Shown piece by piece: positions 8,866 to 18,169 of a stretch of 64,000 nt of DNA. Within the stretch, counting starts at the first letter, position 1. The number at the start of each line of letters is the position of its first letter. The notes below the pieces were generated by a model. It did not search any database and had not been told where the DNA came from. It saw nothing but the letters and a program-made list of their open reading frames with translations. The stretch comes from Heyndrickxia acidicola (GTDB lineage: Bacteria; Bacillota; Bacilli; Bacillales; Bacillaceae_C). The stretch is from contig NZ_KV440953.1 in the NCBI RefSeq assembly GCF_001636425.1, forward strand, positions 4,398,001 to 4,462,000. Reading direction: 5' to 3'. A program made the translations under genes and the position numbers.

Positions 8866-9164
8866 CATGGGAATGACATTCTCAAACAAAGTATTAATTA
8901 GATGGAAAGGCCAAACTTGAAAAATCTAATTTTAAAGGAATTTGGTGAATGAGTGTTAGAATAACGGAGCTCAATCTACTGGTTGTTCCAACTAATTTTC
9001 GACAAAATAAAATATTAGGATTAAGAAGGAATATAGACGGGTAATATCGTAATATATATTCATAGCAATATATTAATACAAAAGCGAAAGCAGGCCGTAT
9101 CAAGATAGACAAGCCAAATACAAAAAGGCACATCGGCAAGCTTGGCAGACGAGGGGGAGTCCAC

Positions 9165-9728
9165 ATGATGAACTACAATATCCGTGGCGAAAACATTGAG
9201 GTAACTCCAGCAATTAGGGATTATGTCGAAAAGAAAGTCGGGAAGCTGGAAAGATATTTTATTGAAACCCCAAACGCAAATGTCCATGTAAACTTAAAGG
9301 TTTATCCGGATAAGACAGGAAAAGTAGAAATTACGATTCCTATGACGCAGCTCGTTCTCCGCGCAGAAGAATCCAATATTGATATGTATGCAGCAGTGGA
9401 TTTAATTGTCGATAAATTGGAAAGGCAAATCCGCAAGCACAAAACCAAAGTCAATCGCAAATTCCGTGAAAAAGGCGATATGCGCGAGTACTTCGCATCA
9501 TCTGAAACGGCCAGTACCCTGGCTGAGGCAGAGGAAGACACAGACATAGACTTGGAGGTTGTGCGCACGAAGCAATTTGACCTGAAACCGATGGATAGTG
9601 AGGAAGCCGTCCTGCAAATGAACATGCTGGGCCATAGCTTCTTTATCTATACAGATGCCGAAACCAACCATACGAACATTGTCTATCGACGCCGTGATGG
9701 CAAGTATGGATTAATTGAAACAACTTAA
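9165..9728 (+). CDS. hpf: Ribosome hibernation promoting factor (long form)
   Basis: 187-residue long HPF (B. subtilis YvyD). The N-terminal S30AE domain (MNYNIRGENIEVTPAIRDYV, about residues 1-105) binds the decoding region of the 30S subunit. An acidic linker (LAEAEEDTDIDLEV) leads to the C-terminal dimerisation domain (VRTKQFDLKPMDSEEAVLQM and GHSFFIYTDAETNHTNIVYRR). Long HPF dimerises 70S ribosomes into inactive 100S particles in stationary phase. GAGGGGGAG precedes the start; the second ATG at 9168 is equally possible. It lies upstream of secA as in other Bacillaceae, but about 3.9 kb of inserted genes and repeats now separate them. Confidence 0.95.
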   Translation: MMNYNIRGENIEVTPAIRDYVEKKVGKLERYFIETPNANVHVNLKVYPDKTGKVEITIPMTQLVLRAEESNIDMYAAVDLIVDKLERQIRKHKTKVNRKFREKGDMREYFASSETASTLAEAEEDTDIDLEVVRTKQFDLKPMDSEEAVLQMNMLGHSFFIYTDAETNHTNIVYRRRDGKYGLIETT

Positions 9729-9742
9729 TCATGACTGAATCC

Positions 9743-9775
9743 ATCCCCGCGGGCAGATTGCCTGCGGGGATTTTT
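9743..9775 (+). terminator. hpf terminator
   Basis: Stem ATCCCCGCgGGCA / TGCCtGCGGGGAT with a 3-nt loop, then a T run, 15 bp after the hpf stop. Confidence 0.85.
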
Positions 9776-9801
9776 GATATATACGGGGATTGTGCTGTGA
9801 T

Positions 9802-9846
9802 GTGCTAAAGCACAAAAGGGGTCTGACCCTTTTTGTGGAGTAAAGC
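9802..9846. repeat. Palindromic GGGGTC(T/A)GACCCC repeat, copy 1
   Basis: Imperfect palindrome centred on GGGGTCTGACCC with flanking AAAGCACAAAA / TTTTTGTG arms. Related copies are at 11771-11802 and 26021-26071. Confidence 0.75.
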
Positions 9847-9890
9847 ATTAAAGTATCGGGGTTTTTCGATGGGTATAAAGTCTTAGTTTC

Positions 9891-9982
9891 CCCGATTAAT
9901 CTATGTTTTCGCCCGATTAGCCTTGAGTTTTACCCGATTACAACCTGTTTTTGCCCGAAAAAGCACTATTTTTACCCGATTA
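9891..9982. repeat. 21-bp tandem repeat array A
   Basis: Five copies of CCCGATTA (the fourth is CCCGAAAA) start at 9891, 9912, 9933, 9954 and 9975, an exact 21-bp period. Each is preceded by a T-run of the type TTTTACCCGATTA; the sequence between is variable. It lies in the gene-free interval between hpf and ggt, which also holds the hpf terminator and a palindrome. Confidence 0.8.
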
Positions 9983-10161
9983 TCCCCCAGCAGGAGTTTT
10001 ATGAATGGAAATGAACGAAATATCCAGACTGAAAGCATGCTAGTTTAATAGGTAAAATAATTGAAATATTAAAACTAGTAAACTTATAATAAAATTATCT
10101 CTATTTCGCGCTTCGAAACAATTGTTTTCTACTGGATGAAACAAACAGAGGAGAGTTTAGG

Positions 10162-11772
10162 ATGAAATTTGATCATTTATACCAGCCCTACCCGTCTGCC
10201 CGCAATACCGTTTTTGCCCGGAATGGCATGGTGGCCACATCACAGCCGCTTGCTGCACAGGCAGGCCTCGAAATTTTACAAAAAGGCGGGAATGCGATTG
10301 ATGCTGCCATCGCGGCTGCGGCTGCATTAACGGTGACGGAGCCTACGTCTAATGGAATCGGAGCAGACGCTTTTGCCCTTGTATGGACAAAAGGAAAGCT
10401 TCATGGATTGAATGCAAGCGGCCCTGCCCCTTCTTCCATCTCGATTGAGGCGTTAAAGGAAAGAGGATATGAAAAGATGCCGGTTCACGGCGTTGTCCCT
10501 ATTACCGTTCCGGGTGCCCCGTCTGCCTGGGCAGAGCTTTCAAGGAAGTTCGGTAAGCTGTCCCTAACGGACGTGCTTGCACCGGCCATTCGCTATGCAG
10601 AGGAGGGCTATGCCATCACGCCAACCCTTGGGAAGTATTGGGGATATGCGTTTAAGCGCTTTAAAGAAGTGCTTACAGGAGAAGAGTTCCAAGAATGGTT
10701 CCGTACGTTTGCGTCTATGGGGAAGGCTCCAGAAATTGGGGGTATATGGCGATCGAAAGACCACGCAGATACACTTCGAAAAATAGCGGAATCAAATGGC
10801 GAGAGCTTTTACAGAGGAGAGCTTGCCGAAAAAATAGCGGATTATGTTCAAAAGTACGATGGCTTCCTAAGCAAAGAGGATTTGGCTGCCTATCAGCCGG
10901 AATGGGTTGAACCGATTTCTGTGAGTTACCGCGGGTATGATGTGTGGGAAATTCCGCCCAATGGTCAAGGCTTGGTGGCATTGATGGCGCTTAAGATTGC
11001 AGGAGGTTTTGATTTTACCGAAAAAGAAACCGTTGATACATACCATAAGCAAATGGAGACTATGAAGCTTAGTTTTACAGACGGGAAGGCCTTTATTACC
11101 GATCCTGCCCATATGGAGGCTGAGGTTGGGCATTTGTTATCTGAGGAGTATGCCAGGAAACGCCGTGAGCTGATCGGAGAGGAAGCGATTGAGCCTGAAG
11201 TTTACACGCCTCCAAAGGGCGGGACGGTTTACTTGGCGGCGGCGGATGGGGAAGGCAATATGGTTTCCTTTATCCAGTCCAATTATATGGGCTTTGGTTC
11301 AGGCATTGTAGTGCCGGGAACTGGTATCGCTCTGCAAAACCGAGGACATGATTTTTCACTTGATCCGGGCCATGCTAACTCGTTAAAGCCTGGAAAGAAA
11401 ACGTACCATACCATTATTCCGGGTTTTTTGACGAAGGATAACGAAGCCGTTGGGCCGTTTGGCGTGATGGGCGGGTATATGCAGCCGCAGGGGCATTTCC
11501 AGGTCATCATGAATACGATTGATTTCCATTTGGATCCGCAGGCAGCGCTTGATGCTCCGAGGTGGCAGTGGCTGGAAGGGAAGAAGTTTACGGTGGAGTC
11601 CCATTTTCCTCGGCATCTCCTGCAGGCACTCATCCGGAAAGGCCATCAAATTCAGGTCACTTCTGATTCCGGAGCATTCGGGCGCGGGCAGATCATTTGG
11701 CGCAACCCCGAAACCGGTGTCTTGATGGGAGGAACCGAATCAAGGACGGATGGGCATATTGCAGCGTGGTAA
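10162..11772 (+). CDS. Gamma-glutamyltransferase family protein (YwrD-like)
   Basis: 536-residue Ntn-hydrolase of the gamma-glutamyltransferase family, most like the B. subtilis YwrD branch. Family motifs are GNAIDAAIAAAAALTVTEPTSNGIGADAF near the N terminus and GPFGVMGGYMQPQGH near the C terminus. The autocleavage nucleophile is probably the Thr in PKGGTVYLAAADGEGN (about residue 355), which becomes the N terminus of the small subunit. No signal peptide is visible, so it is probably cytosolic, unlike secreted GGTs. Substrates would be glutathione-like gamma-glutamyl compounds. AGAGGAGAG precedes the ATG. DUF1028, another Ntn-hydrolase-like gene, follows 64 bp downstream and may be co-transcribed despite the palindrome between them. 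Confidence 0.88.
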   Translation: MKFDHLYQPYPSARNTVFARNGMVATSQPLAAQAGLEILQKGGNAIDAAIAAAAALTVTEPTSNGIGADAFALVWTKGKLHGLNASGPAPSSISIEALKERGYEKMPVHGVVPITVPGAPSAWAELSRKFGKLSLTDVLAPAIRYAEEGYAITPTLGKYWGYAFKRFKEVLTGEEFQEWFRTFASMGKAPEIGGIWRSKDHADTLRKIAESNGESFYRGELAEKIADYVQKYDGFLSKEDLAAYQPEWVEPISVSYRGYDVWEIPPNGQGLVALMALKIAGGFDFTEKETVDTYHKQMETMKLSFTDGKAFITDPAHMEAEVGHLLSEEYARKRRELIGEEAIEPEVYTPPKGGTVYLAAADGEGNMVSFIQSNYMGFGSGIVVPGTGIALQNRGHDFSLDPGHANSLKPGKKTYHTIIPGFLTKDNEAVGPFGVMGGYMQPQGHFQVIMNTIDFHLDPQAALDAPRWQWLEGKKFTVESHFPRHLLQALIRKGHQIQVTSDSGAFGRGQIIWRNPETGVLMGGTESRTDGHIAAW

Positions 11773-11802
11773 AGCACTAAAGGGGTCAGACCCCTTTCGC
11801 AC
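11771..11802. repeat. Palindromic GGGGTCAGACCCC repeat, copy 2
   Basis: Core AAAGGGGTCAGACCCCTTT flanked by AAAGCACT and CGCACT. It overlaps the ggt stop codon and could act as a terminator or a 3'-end stabilising hairpin. Confidence 0.75.
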
Positions 11803-11836
11803 TGTAGTGGATTAAAGTAATGAGGAGGAATGTGAG

Positions 11837-12670
11837 ATGACGTTTTCAATTGTAGGGTATGATCCAAAAGAGAAGACATGGGGAGTAGCAGTACAGTCCA
11901 AATTTTTGGGCGTGGGAGCTGTTGTTCCGTTTGCGAAAGCAGGAGTTGGAGCCATCGCCACACAGTCCTATGCGAATACTTCCTATGGGCCGAATGGCCT
12001 TGCGCTGCTGGAACAAGGGAAGAGCGCACAGGAGGTTCTTGACCTGCTCTTGCAGGAGGATCCTGACAGAGAAATGCGCCAGGTCGGCATTGTAGATGCA
12101 AATGGCCAGGCAGCCACATTCACAGGCAAGGAATGCTACGACTGGGCTGGCGGCACAACTGGTGAATATTTTGCTGCACAGGGAAATATTCTTGTCGATG
12201 AAAAAACGGTGGAGAGCATGAAAAATACATTCCTGGAAACGGAAGGCGCACTCGCAAAACGTTTGTTAAGGGCCTTAAATGCAGGCCAAGCGGCTGGAGG
12301 AGATTCACGCGGAATGCAGTCTGCCGCCCTGCTGGTTGTCAAGGAAGCAGGAGGGTATGGGGGCTTTAATGACAGGTTGATTGATTTGCGCGTAGACGAT
12401 CATCCAAAGCCTATTGATGAGCTAATGCGAATCTATTCACTTCAGCGGCTTTACTTCTCTTCCTCCAAACCGGAAAGAATTGCAGCCATTGAGGGAGAAG
12501 TGGAAGACGAGCTCGGACGGCATTTAAGCAGGCTGGGCTATTTAACGGAAACAGCCGGTTTATCTGATGCCTTAAGAGCCTATCTGCATACGGAAAACTT
12601 TGAAATGCGAGAGCAGGAAAAAGGAAAAATCGACCTTGATGTGCTTGATTTTATGAAAAAGCAATCATAA
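11837..12670 (+). CDS. DUF1028 family protein
   Basis: 277-residue protein. Its N-terminal domain (about residues 1-205) matches DUF1028: TFSIVGYDPKEKTWGVAVQS, GVGAIATQSYANTSYGPNGL and GNILVDEKTVESM. The family has an Ntn-hydrolase-type fold (the mature enzyme would expose a small nucleophile near the N terminus), but its reaction is unknown. The C-terminal 70 residues look like the helical peptidoglycan-binding-like extension found in some members. The ATG at 11837 follows GAGGAGG. Placement after a gamma-glutamyltransferase suggests a role in amino acid or peptide salvage; this is inference. Confidence 0.85.
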   Translation: MTFSIVGYDPKEKTWGVAVQSKFLGVGAVVPFAKAGVGAIATQSYANTSYGPNGLALLEQGKSAQEVLDLLLQEDPDREMRQVGIVDANGQAATFTGKECYDWAGGTTGEYFAAQGNILVDEKTVESMKNTFLETEGALAKRLLRALNAGQAAGGDSRGMQSAALLVVKEAGGYGGFNDRLIDLRVDDHPKPIDELMRIYSLQRLYFSSSKPERIAAIEGEVEDELGRHLSRLGYLTETAGLSDALRAYLHTENFEMREQEKGKIDLDVLDFMKKQS

Positions 12671-12678
12671 GTAATGAA

Positions 12679-12722
12679 AGAAGGGGCAGACACCAAATGG
12701 ACTGGTATCTGCTTCTTCTTTG
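12679..12722 (+). terminator. Terminator after the DUF1028 gene
   Basis: Inverted repeat AAGAAGgGGCAGAcACC ... GGTaTCTGCtTCTTCTTT shortly after the stop codon, ending in a T-rich tract. Confidence 0.65.
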
Positions 12723-12814
12723 TCTTTAAACAACGTCTATAGGCGCTTTGGGAGGGGCATCCTCTTTTAACATCTCCAACATTGAGCTTATCTGTATCTC
12801 AAACTCCCTTCCGT

Positions 12815-13450
12815 AAGGTTAAAAAGCAAACCTCCCTGACGACTCGTCTTCTGCTTAGCGCCTAAAGCTGAGCTCCTTCCGCTTTTAGTCTTGTCCAGCT
12901 CCAGGCTCCTGCGACTAGCAGACTTCCCATCTCCTCCCTGCGATAAGTCAACATCGAAAAGCGATCGCATTCCGTGTCTCCTTTATCTCAGTCGAAGCAG
13001 TCCAGTCTGTACGTCGCAAAACCTCGCCTTCCGCTTTTCCTTATCCAGCTCCAGAAGCCATCGGCTCGAGTCATAAGCCAAGTCGCCAGTGAGGTTAAAA
13101 AGCAAACCTCCCTGGCGACTCGTCTAATGCTTATCGCCTAAACCTAAGCTTCTTCTGCTTTTAGCATTGTCCAGCTCCAGGCTCCTGCGACTAGCAGACT
13201 TCCCAACTCCTCCCTGCGATAAGTCAACATCGAAAAGCTATCGCTTTTCGTGTTTCCTTTATCTCAGTCGAAGCTGTCCAGTCTGTACGTCGCAAAACCT
13301 CGCATTCCGCCTTTCCTTATCCAGCTCCAGAAGCCATCGGCTCGAGTCATAAGCCAAGTCGCCAGTGAGGTTAAAAAACAAACCTCTCTGGCGACTCGTC
13401 TAATGCTTATCGCCGATAACCAGGCTTCTTCCGCTTTTAGCTTTTCCCAT
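12815..13450. repeat. 276-bp direct repeat, two copies plus a partial third
   Basis: The block 12815-13090 recurs at 13091-13366 with few differences, and its first about 80 bp recur again at 13367-13450. Each copy carries CTTGTCCAGCTCCAGGCTC-type and TTATCCAGCTCCAGAAGCC-type segments. Each boundary holds a hairpin of GTCGCCAGtGAGGTT pairing with AACCTCcCTGGCGAC (13082-13119 and 13358-13395). ORFs in the block are repeated in parallel and have no ribosome binding sites, so I regard the block as non-coding. A degenerate relative lies at 56900-57030. The stretch 13451-13657 holds nothing I can identify except the secA leader. Confidence 0.8.
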
Positions 13451-13657
13451 TCCTTGCCTGTACTTGTTTGGTTGTCACACATGGCTTTCAATGGTAATAT
13501 TAAGAAAGGTGAATTTTTAATATTTTTGCGAGAGGGAATCCTCCCTATCTACCGAATGAAATGGAGGCCTGACAAAGAGGCTTTTCTTTTTAATATGAAT
13601 GGAAGAGGTTTCTATAGAAGCCAATCATATTTATCGATGAAAAAAGGAGCGTTATAG

Positions 13658-16171
13658 ATGGTAGCTTTTTTAGAAAAAGTGTTTGACGCGAATAAACGTG
13701 AATTGAAACGCCTTGATAAGCTGGCGAACCAAATAGAAGAGCTTGCTTCAGATATGGAAAAACTATCGGATGACCAGCTTCGCGAAAAAACAGAGGAGTT
13801 CAAACAGCGCTATCAAAATGGCGAATCGCTGGATGACCTTCTTGTTGAGGCTTTTGCCGTTGTTCGTGAAGGAGCGCGCCGTGTACTTGGGCTTTATCCT
13901 TACCATGTACAGCTGATGGGCGGTATTTCCCTGCATGAAGGAAATATTTCTGAAATGAAAACCGGGGAAGGTAAAACATTGACTTCCACCATGCCGGTTT
14001 ATTTGAATGCTCTTTCCGGAAAAGGCGTTCATGTGGTTACAGTCAATGAATACCTTGCCAGCCGTGACGCGGAAGAAATGGGACAGCTTTACGAATTTCT
14101 TGGACTGACTGTCGGATTAAACCTGAACAGCATGTCAGGCGAAGAAAAGCAGGAAGCCTATGCTGCTGATATTACGTACAGCACAAACAATGAATTGGGC
14201 TTTGATTATCTGCGTGATAATATGGTCCTTTATGAAGAGCAAAAGGTGCAGCGCCCGCTTTACTACGCGGTGATTGACGAGGTCGACTCCATCCTGATCG
14301 ATGAAGCCCGTACGCCGCTGATCATTTCGGGACAAGCACAGAAATCTGCAGCCCTTTATATTCAAGCCAATGCATTTGTCCGTACGCTGAATAAAGACGA
14401 AGATTTTACGTACGATGAAAAAACAAAAAGCGTCCAGCTGACAGAGGATGGAATTAACAAAGCCGAGCGTGCTTTTGGCATTGAAAATCTTTTTGATATC
14501 TCACATGTTACGCTGAACCATCATATTAACCAGGCGTTAAGAGCCAATGTCAGCATGCATTTGGATGTCGACTATGTGGTTCAGGAAGACGAAATTGTCA
14601 TCGTTGACCAGTTTACAGGACGCCTTATGGCAGGGCGCCGTTTCAGTGACGGCCTTCACCAGGCGATCGAAGCCAAAGAAGGCGTGGAAATTCAAAACGA
14701 AAGCATGACGATGGCGACCATTACATTCCAGAACTATTTCCGTATGTATGAAAAGCTTGCCGGGATGACGGGTACCGCTAAAACGGAAGAAGAGGAATTC
14801 CGCAACATCTATAATATGAGAGTTGTCGTCATTCCAACGAACAGACCGATTGTCAGGGACGACCGTGCTGACTTGATTTATGCCTCTATGGCAGGTAAAT
14901 TCAACGCTGTTGTCGAGGATATTAAGGAACGCCATGAAAAAGGGCAGCCTGTTCTTGTAGGTACCGTTGCAATCGAAACATCTGAGTTGATTTCACAGCT
15001 TTTGAAAAAAAGTGGTGTTCCCCACAATGTCTTGAATGCAAAAAACCATGAACGTGAAGCTGAAATAATCCTTGGAGCAGGGCAGCAGGGTGCTGTCACC
15101 ATTGCAACGAACATGGCAGGACGCGGTACGGACATCAAGCTTGGTGAAGGTGTGAAGGAACTCGGCGGTCTTGCGGTTGTCGGAACAGAACGCCATGAAT
15201 CAAGACGTATCGATAATCAGCTCCGTGGACGTTCCGGCCGTCAGGGAGATCCTGGTGTCACTCAATTCTACCTTTCCATGGAAGATGAATTGATGAGAAG
15301 GTTCGGCTCTGACAATATGAAAGCCATGATGACACGCCTTGGAATGGACGATTCACAGCCAATCCAGTCTAAAATGGTGTCACGTGCAGTGGAATCAGCG
15401 CAAAAACGTGTAGAGGGCAATAACTTTGATTCACGTAAACAGCTCCTTCAATACGATGACGTCCTTCGCCAGCAGCGCGAAATTATTTACAAACAGCGTA
15501 ATGAAGTACTTGCTTCTGAAAACCTTCGTGAAATCGTGGAAGCGATGATCCAGCACGTAGTGGAAAATGCGGTCGCTGTCCATACACCGCAGCACGAGGA
15601 CGAAGAGAATTGGAACCTTCAGGGAATCGTGGATTATGTTCATGCCACTCTTTTACATGAAGGCGACGTAACGGTGGAAGACCTGCGCGGCAAGGAACCG
15701 GAGGAAATGGTTGAACTCATTTTAGCCAAGGTAAAAGAAGACTATAATGAAAAAGAAGAGTCCCTTGGCGAAGAGCAAATGCGTGAGTTTGAAAAAGTAA
15801 TTTTGCTTCGTGCTGTGGATACTAAATGGATTGACCATATTGATACGATGGACCACCTGCGTGAAGGAATCCATCTGCGCGCTTACGGCCAGATTGATCC
15901 ACTACGCGAGTATCAAAGCGAAGGTTTTGCTATGTTTGAAAATATGATTGCATCCATTGAAGAGGATACTGCTAAATATATTATGAAAGCGGAAATCCAC
16001 AATAATCTTGAACGGGAAGAAGTGGCGAAAGGCCAGGCTGTCAATCCTAAGGCAGATGGTGAAACCGTTAAGAAAAAGCCTGCCAAAAAGAAAGACTCTG
16101 CAGGGCGCAATGCTCCATGTCCATGCGGAAGCGGCAAAAAGTATAAGAATTGCCACGGTAAGAACATATAA
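13658..16171 (+). CDS. secA: Preprotein translocase ATPase SecA
   Basis: 837-residue motor that pushes preproteins through SecYEG. Visible features are Walker [13 protein letters not shown], the DEAD-type Walker [16 protein letters not shown], the preprotein cross-linking region, and helicase motifs [13 protein letters not shown] and [10 protein letters not shown]. The C-terminal zinc tail [14 protein letters not shown] follows, with the Cys-x-Cys-x8-Cys-His pattern that binds SecB in Gram-negatives and ribosomes/phospholipid in others. The length equals B. subtilis SecA. AAAAAAGGAG lies 8 nt before the ATG. prfB follows 94 bp downstream as in other Bacilli; a G/C-rich hairpin at 16205-16238 in the gap lacks a T run. 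Confidence 0.97.
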   Translation: MVAFLEKVFDANKRELKRLDKLANQIEELASDMEKLSDDQLREKTEEFKQRYQNGESLDDLLVEAFAVVREGARRVLGLYPYHVQLMGGISLHEGNISEMKTGEGKTLTSTMPVYLNALSGKGVHVVTVNEYLASRDAEEMGQLYEFLGLTVGLNLNSMSGEEKQEAYAADITYSTNNELGFDYLRDNMVLYEEQKVQRPLYYAVIDEVDSILIDEARTPLIISGQAQKSAALYIQANAFVRTLNKDEDFTYDEKTKSVQLTEDGINKAERAFGIENLFDISHVTLNHHINQALRANVSMHLDVDYVVQEDEIVIVDQFTGRLMAGRRFSDGLHQAIEAKEGVEIQNESMTMATITFQNYFRMYEKLAGMTGTAKTEEEEFRNIYNMRVVVIPTNRPIVRDDRADLIYASMAGKFNAVVEDIKERHEKGQPVLVGTVAIETSELISQLLKKSGVPHNVLNAKNHEREAEIILGAGQQGAVTIATNMAGRGTDIKLGEGVKELGGLAVVGTERHESRRIDNQLRGRSGRQGDPGVTQFYLSMEDELMRRFGSDNMKAMMTRLGMDDSQPIQSKMVSRAVESAQKRVEGNNFDSRKQLLQYDDVLRQQREIIYKQRNEVLASENLREIVEAMIQHVVENAVAVHTPQHEDEENWNLQGIVDYVHATLLHEGDVTVEDLRGKEPEEMVELILAKVKEDYNEKEESLGEEQMREFEKVILLRAVDTKWIDHIDTMDHLREGIHLRAYGQIDPLREYQSEGFAMFENMIASIEEDTAKYIMKAEIHNNLEREEVAKGQAVNPKADGETVKKKPAKKKDSAGRNAPCPCGSGKKYKNCHGKNI

Positions 16172-16265
16172 TAAGCAAGAGTTGACTAAAATGAAAAGAA
16201 AACCGGATGGGGGACAGAGCCTTGCGCCTGCCCCCGTCCTATTTGTTTGGATGAGGTGACGGAAA

Positions 16266-17367
16266 ATGGAATTATTTGAAATACGGTCAGAGTTAGAAAA
16301 AACAGCTAAGAAATTAGCGGACTTTAGGGGGTCTCTTTGACTTAGAAAACAAAGAAACCCGAATTGCCGAGCTTGATGAAGTCATGCTGGAGCCGAATTT
16401 TTGGAATGACCAGCAAGGTGCACAAACGGTTATTAATGAAGCAAACGGCTTAAAGGAACTAGTGAACGAGTACAAGGATCTTATGGAAATCCAGGAGAAC
16501 CTTGAGCTGACCCATGACCTTGTAAAGGAAGAAGCCGATCCGGATCTACAAGCCGAAATGGAAACGGAGCTTCAGGAACTGGTTTCCCGCTTGAACGAGT
16601 TTGAGCTTCAGCTTTTATTAAGCGAGCCATACGATAAAAACAATGCCATCCTCGAGCTGCATCCGGGAGCAGGCGGTACAGAATCCCAGGACTGGGGGTC
16701 CATGCTTCTTCGTATGTATACACGCTGGGCTGAAAAGCAGGGCTTCAAGGTAGAAACACTAGATTATCTGCCAGGTGATGAAGCAGGCATTAAGAGTGTG
16801 ACCCTGCTCATTAAAGGCCATAATGCTTACGGTTATTTAAAAGCGGAAAAAGGAGTGCACCGACTTGTGCGGATTTCGCCGTTTGATTCATCCGGCCGCC
16901 GCCATACCTCCTTCGTTTCCTGTGAAGTCATGCCGGAATTCAACGAGGAAATCGAAATTGAAATCCGTACGGAAGACCTGAAAATTGACACATACCGGGC
17001 AAGCGGCGCGGGCGGACAGCACATCAATACAACCGATTCTGCGGTCCGTATCACCCATACACCGACCGGCGTTGTTGTAACATGTCAATCAGAGCGCTCC
17101 CAGATCAAGAACCGCGAGCAGGCAATGAAAATGCTGAAAGCGAAATTGTATCAACGGGAAATTGAAGAAAAAGAAAAAGCGCTGGCAGAAATTCGCGGCG
17201 AACAAAAGGATATCGGCTGGGGAAGCCAAATCCGTTCGTATGTATTCCATCCATATTCCATGGTGAAGGACCACCGTACCAATACCGAGGTGGGAAATGT
17301 CCATGGCGTAATGGACGGAGACATCAATATCTTTATTGACTCATATCTGCGCTCACGTATCTCATAA
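16266..17367 (+). CDS. prfB: Peptide chain release factor 2 (programmed +1 frameshift)
   Basis: Release factor 2 recognises UGA and UAA and triggers peptide release. The first 24 codons start at ATG 16266 (GAGGTGA upstream) and end at an in-frame UGA at 16338-16340. Shifting +1 at CUU UGA C continues in the frame that runs to 17367, giving 366 residues, the same length as B. subtilis RF2. The stop-codon-reading tripeptide SPF is seen in [16 protein letters not shown] and the peptidyl-transferase motif GGQ in [20 protein letters not shown] simple ORF call from 16384 would miss the N terminus. It is regulated autogenously: low RF2 slows termination at UGA and favours the shift. Confidence 0.97.
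16325..16341 (+). promoter_or_regulatory. prfB programmed +1 frameshift site
   Basis: AGGGGG acts as an internal Shine-Dalgarno sequence a few nt before CTT TGA C. This is the arrangement found in most bacterial prfB genes. Here the intervening triplet is TCT rather than the more usual TAT. Confidence 0.93.
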
Positions 17368-17387
17368 AAATAAAACAGCATGCATGT

Positions 17388-17423
17388 AAAAGTCCCGCCT
17401 GGCGCATACTAGGCGGGACTTTT
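17388..17423 (+). terminator. prfB terminator
   Basis: AAAAGTCCCGCCT ... AGGCGGGACTTTT with a 10-nt loop, 20 bp after the stop. Confidence 0.88.
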
Positions 17424-17450
17424 GCGATTTTTATAGAGGGGAAGAGGGAG

Positions 17451-18000
17451 ATGAAGGACAAAACGAGGTGCAGAATTCAGAGGATCGTCCTTCATAGGGG
17501 GAATGAAGGACAAAACGAGAAGGAAAAATCAGCGAAAAGTCCTTCATAAGGGGGATGAACGACAAAATGAGGTGTGAAATTCGGTGAAAAGTCCTTCATA
17601 GGGGGAATGAAGGACAAAACGAGGTGCAAAATCCAGTGAATCGTCCTTCATAAGGGTGATGAAGGACAAAACGAGGTGCAAAATCCAGTGAACCGTCCTT
17701 CATAGGGGGAATGAAGGACAAAACGAGAAGGAAAAATCAGCGAAAAGTCCTTCATAAGGGTGATGAAGGACAAAACGAGGTGCAAAATCCAGTGAACCGT
17801 TCTTCATAGGGGGAATGAAGGACAAAACGAGGTGCAAAATCCAGTGAACCGTCCTTCATAGGGGGAATGAAGGACAAAACGAGGTGCAAAATTCAGCGAA
17901 CCGTCCTTCATAGGAAATATGAAGGACAAAACGAGGTGCAAAATTCAGCGAACCGTCCTTCATAAGGGAGATGAAGGACAAAACGAGTTGAAAAATCCCT
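17451..18000. repeat. 52-bp tandem repeat array 1
   Basis: Units beginning ATGAAGGACAAAACGA start at 17451, 17503, 17555, 17607, 17659, 17711, 17763, 17815, 17867, 17919 and 17971: exactly 52 bp each, ten full units plus a partial one. Each junction is a hairpin GTCCTTCAT - about 6 nt - ATGAAGGAC. Two interior types occur: GAGGTGCAAAATCCAGTGAA in most units, and GAGAAGGAAAAATCAGCGAA in units 2 and 6. There is no reading frame through it (52 is not divisible by 3) and there are no unique spacers, so it is not CRISPR. It lies between prfB and the yitT promoter. Confidence 0.92.
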
Positions 18001-18100
18001 TACCCCGTCCCATCCAGTCCTGCAGGCACTCCACATACATACACGCGTGCAAGTTATTCTATCCTGCTGAATAAACGGATTTTTCCTTTTAAAGCAAGTC

Positions 18101-18129
18101 TTTACAGGGAATGGGACACATGCTATACT
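18101..18129 (+). promoter_or_regulatory. Sigma-A promoter of yitT-like gene 1
   Basis: TTTACA (18101-18106), 17-nt spacer, TATACT (18124-18129) preceded by TGC, about 40 bp before the start codon. Confidence 0.75.
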
Positions 18130-18169
18130 CTCTCCGGTATGAGTACATCTAGAAAAGGGGATTATACAG

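Noticed and set aside
12891-13657. Plus-strand ORFs between DUF1028 and secA
   Set aside because: They lie in the 276-bp repeats and recur with the repeat; no ribosome sites and no recognisable protein.
17451-18000. CRISPR array
   Set aside because: The units are contiguous 52-bp tandem repeats; there are no unique spacers, and no cas genes are present in the window.
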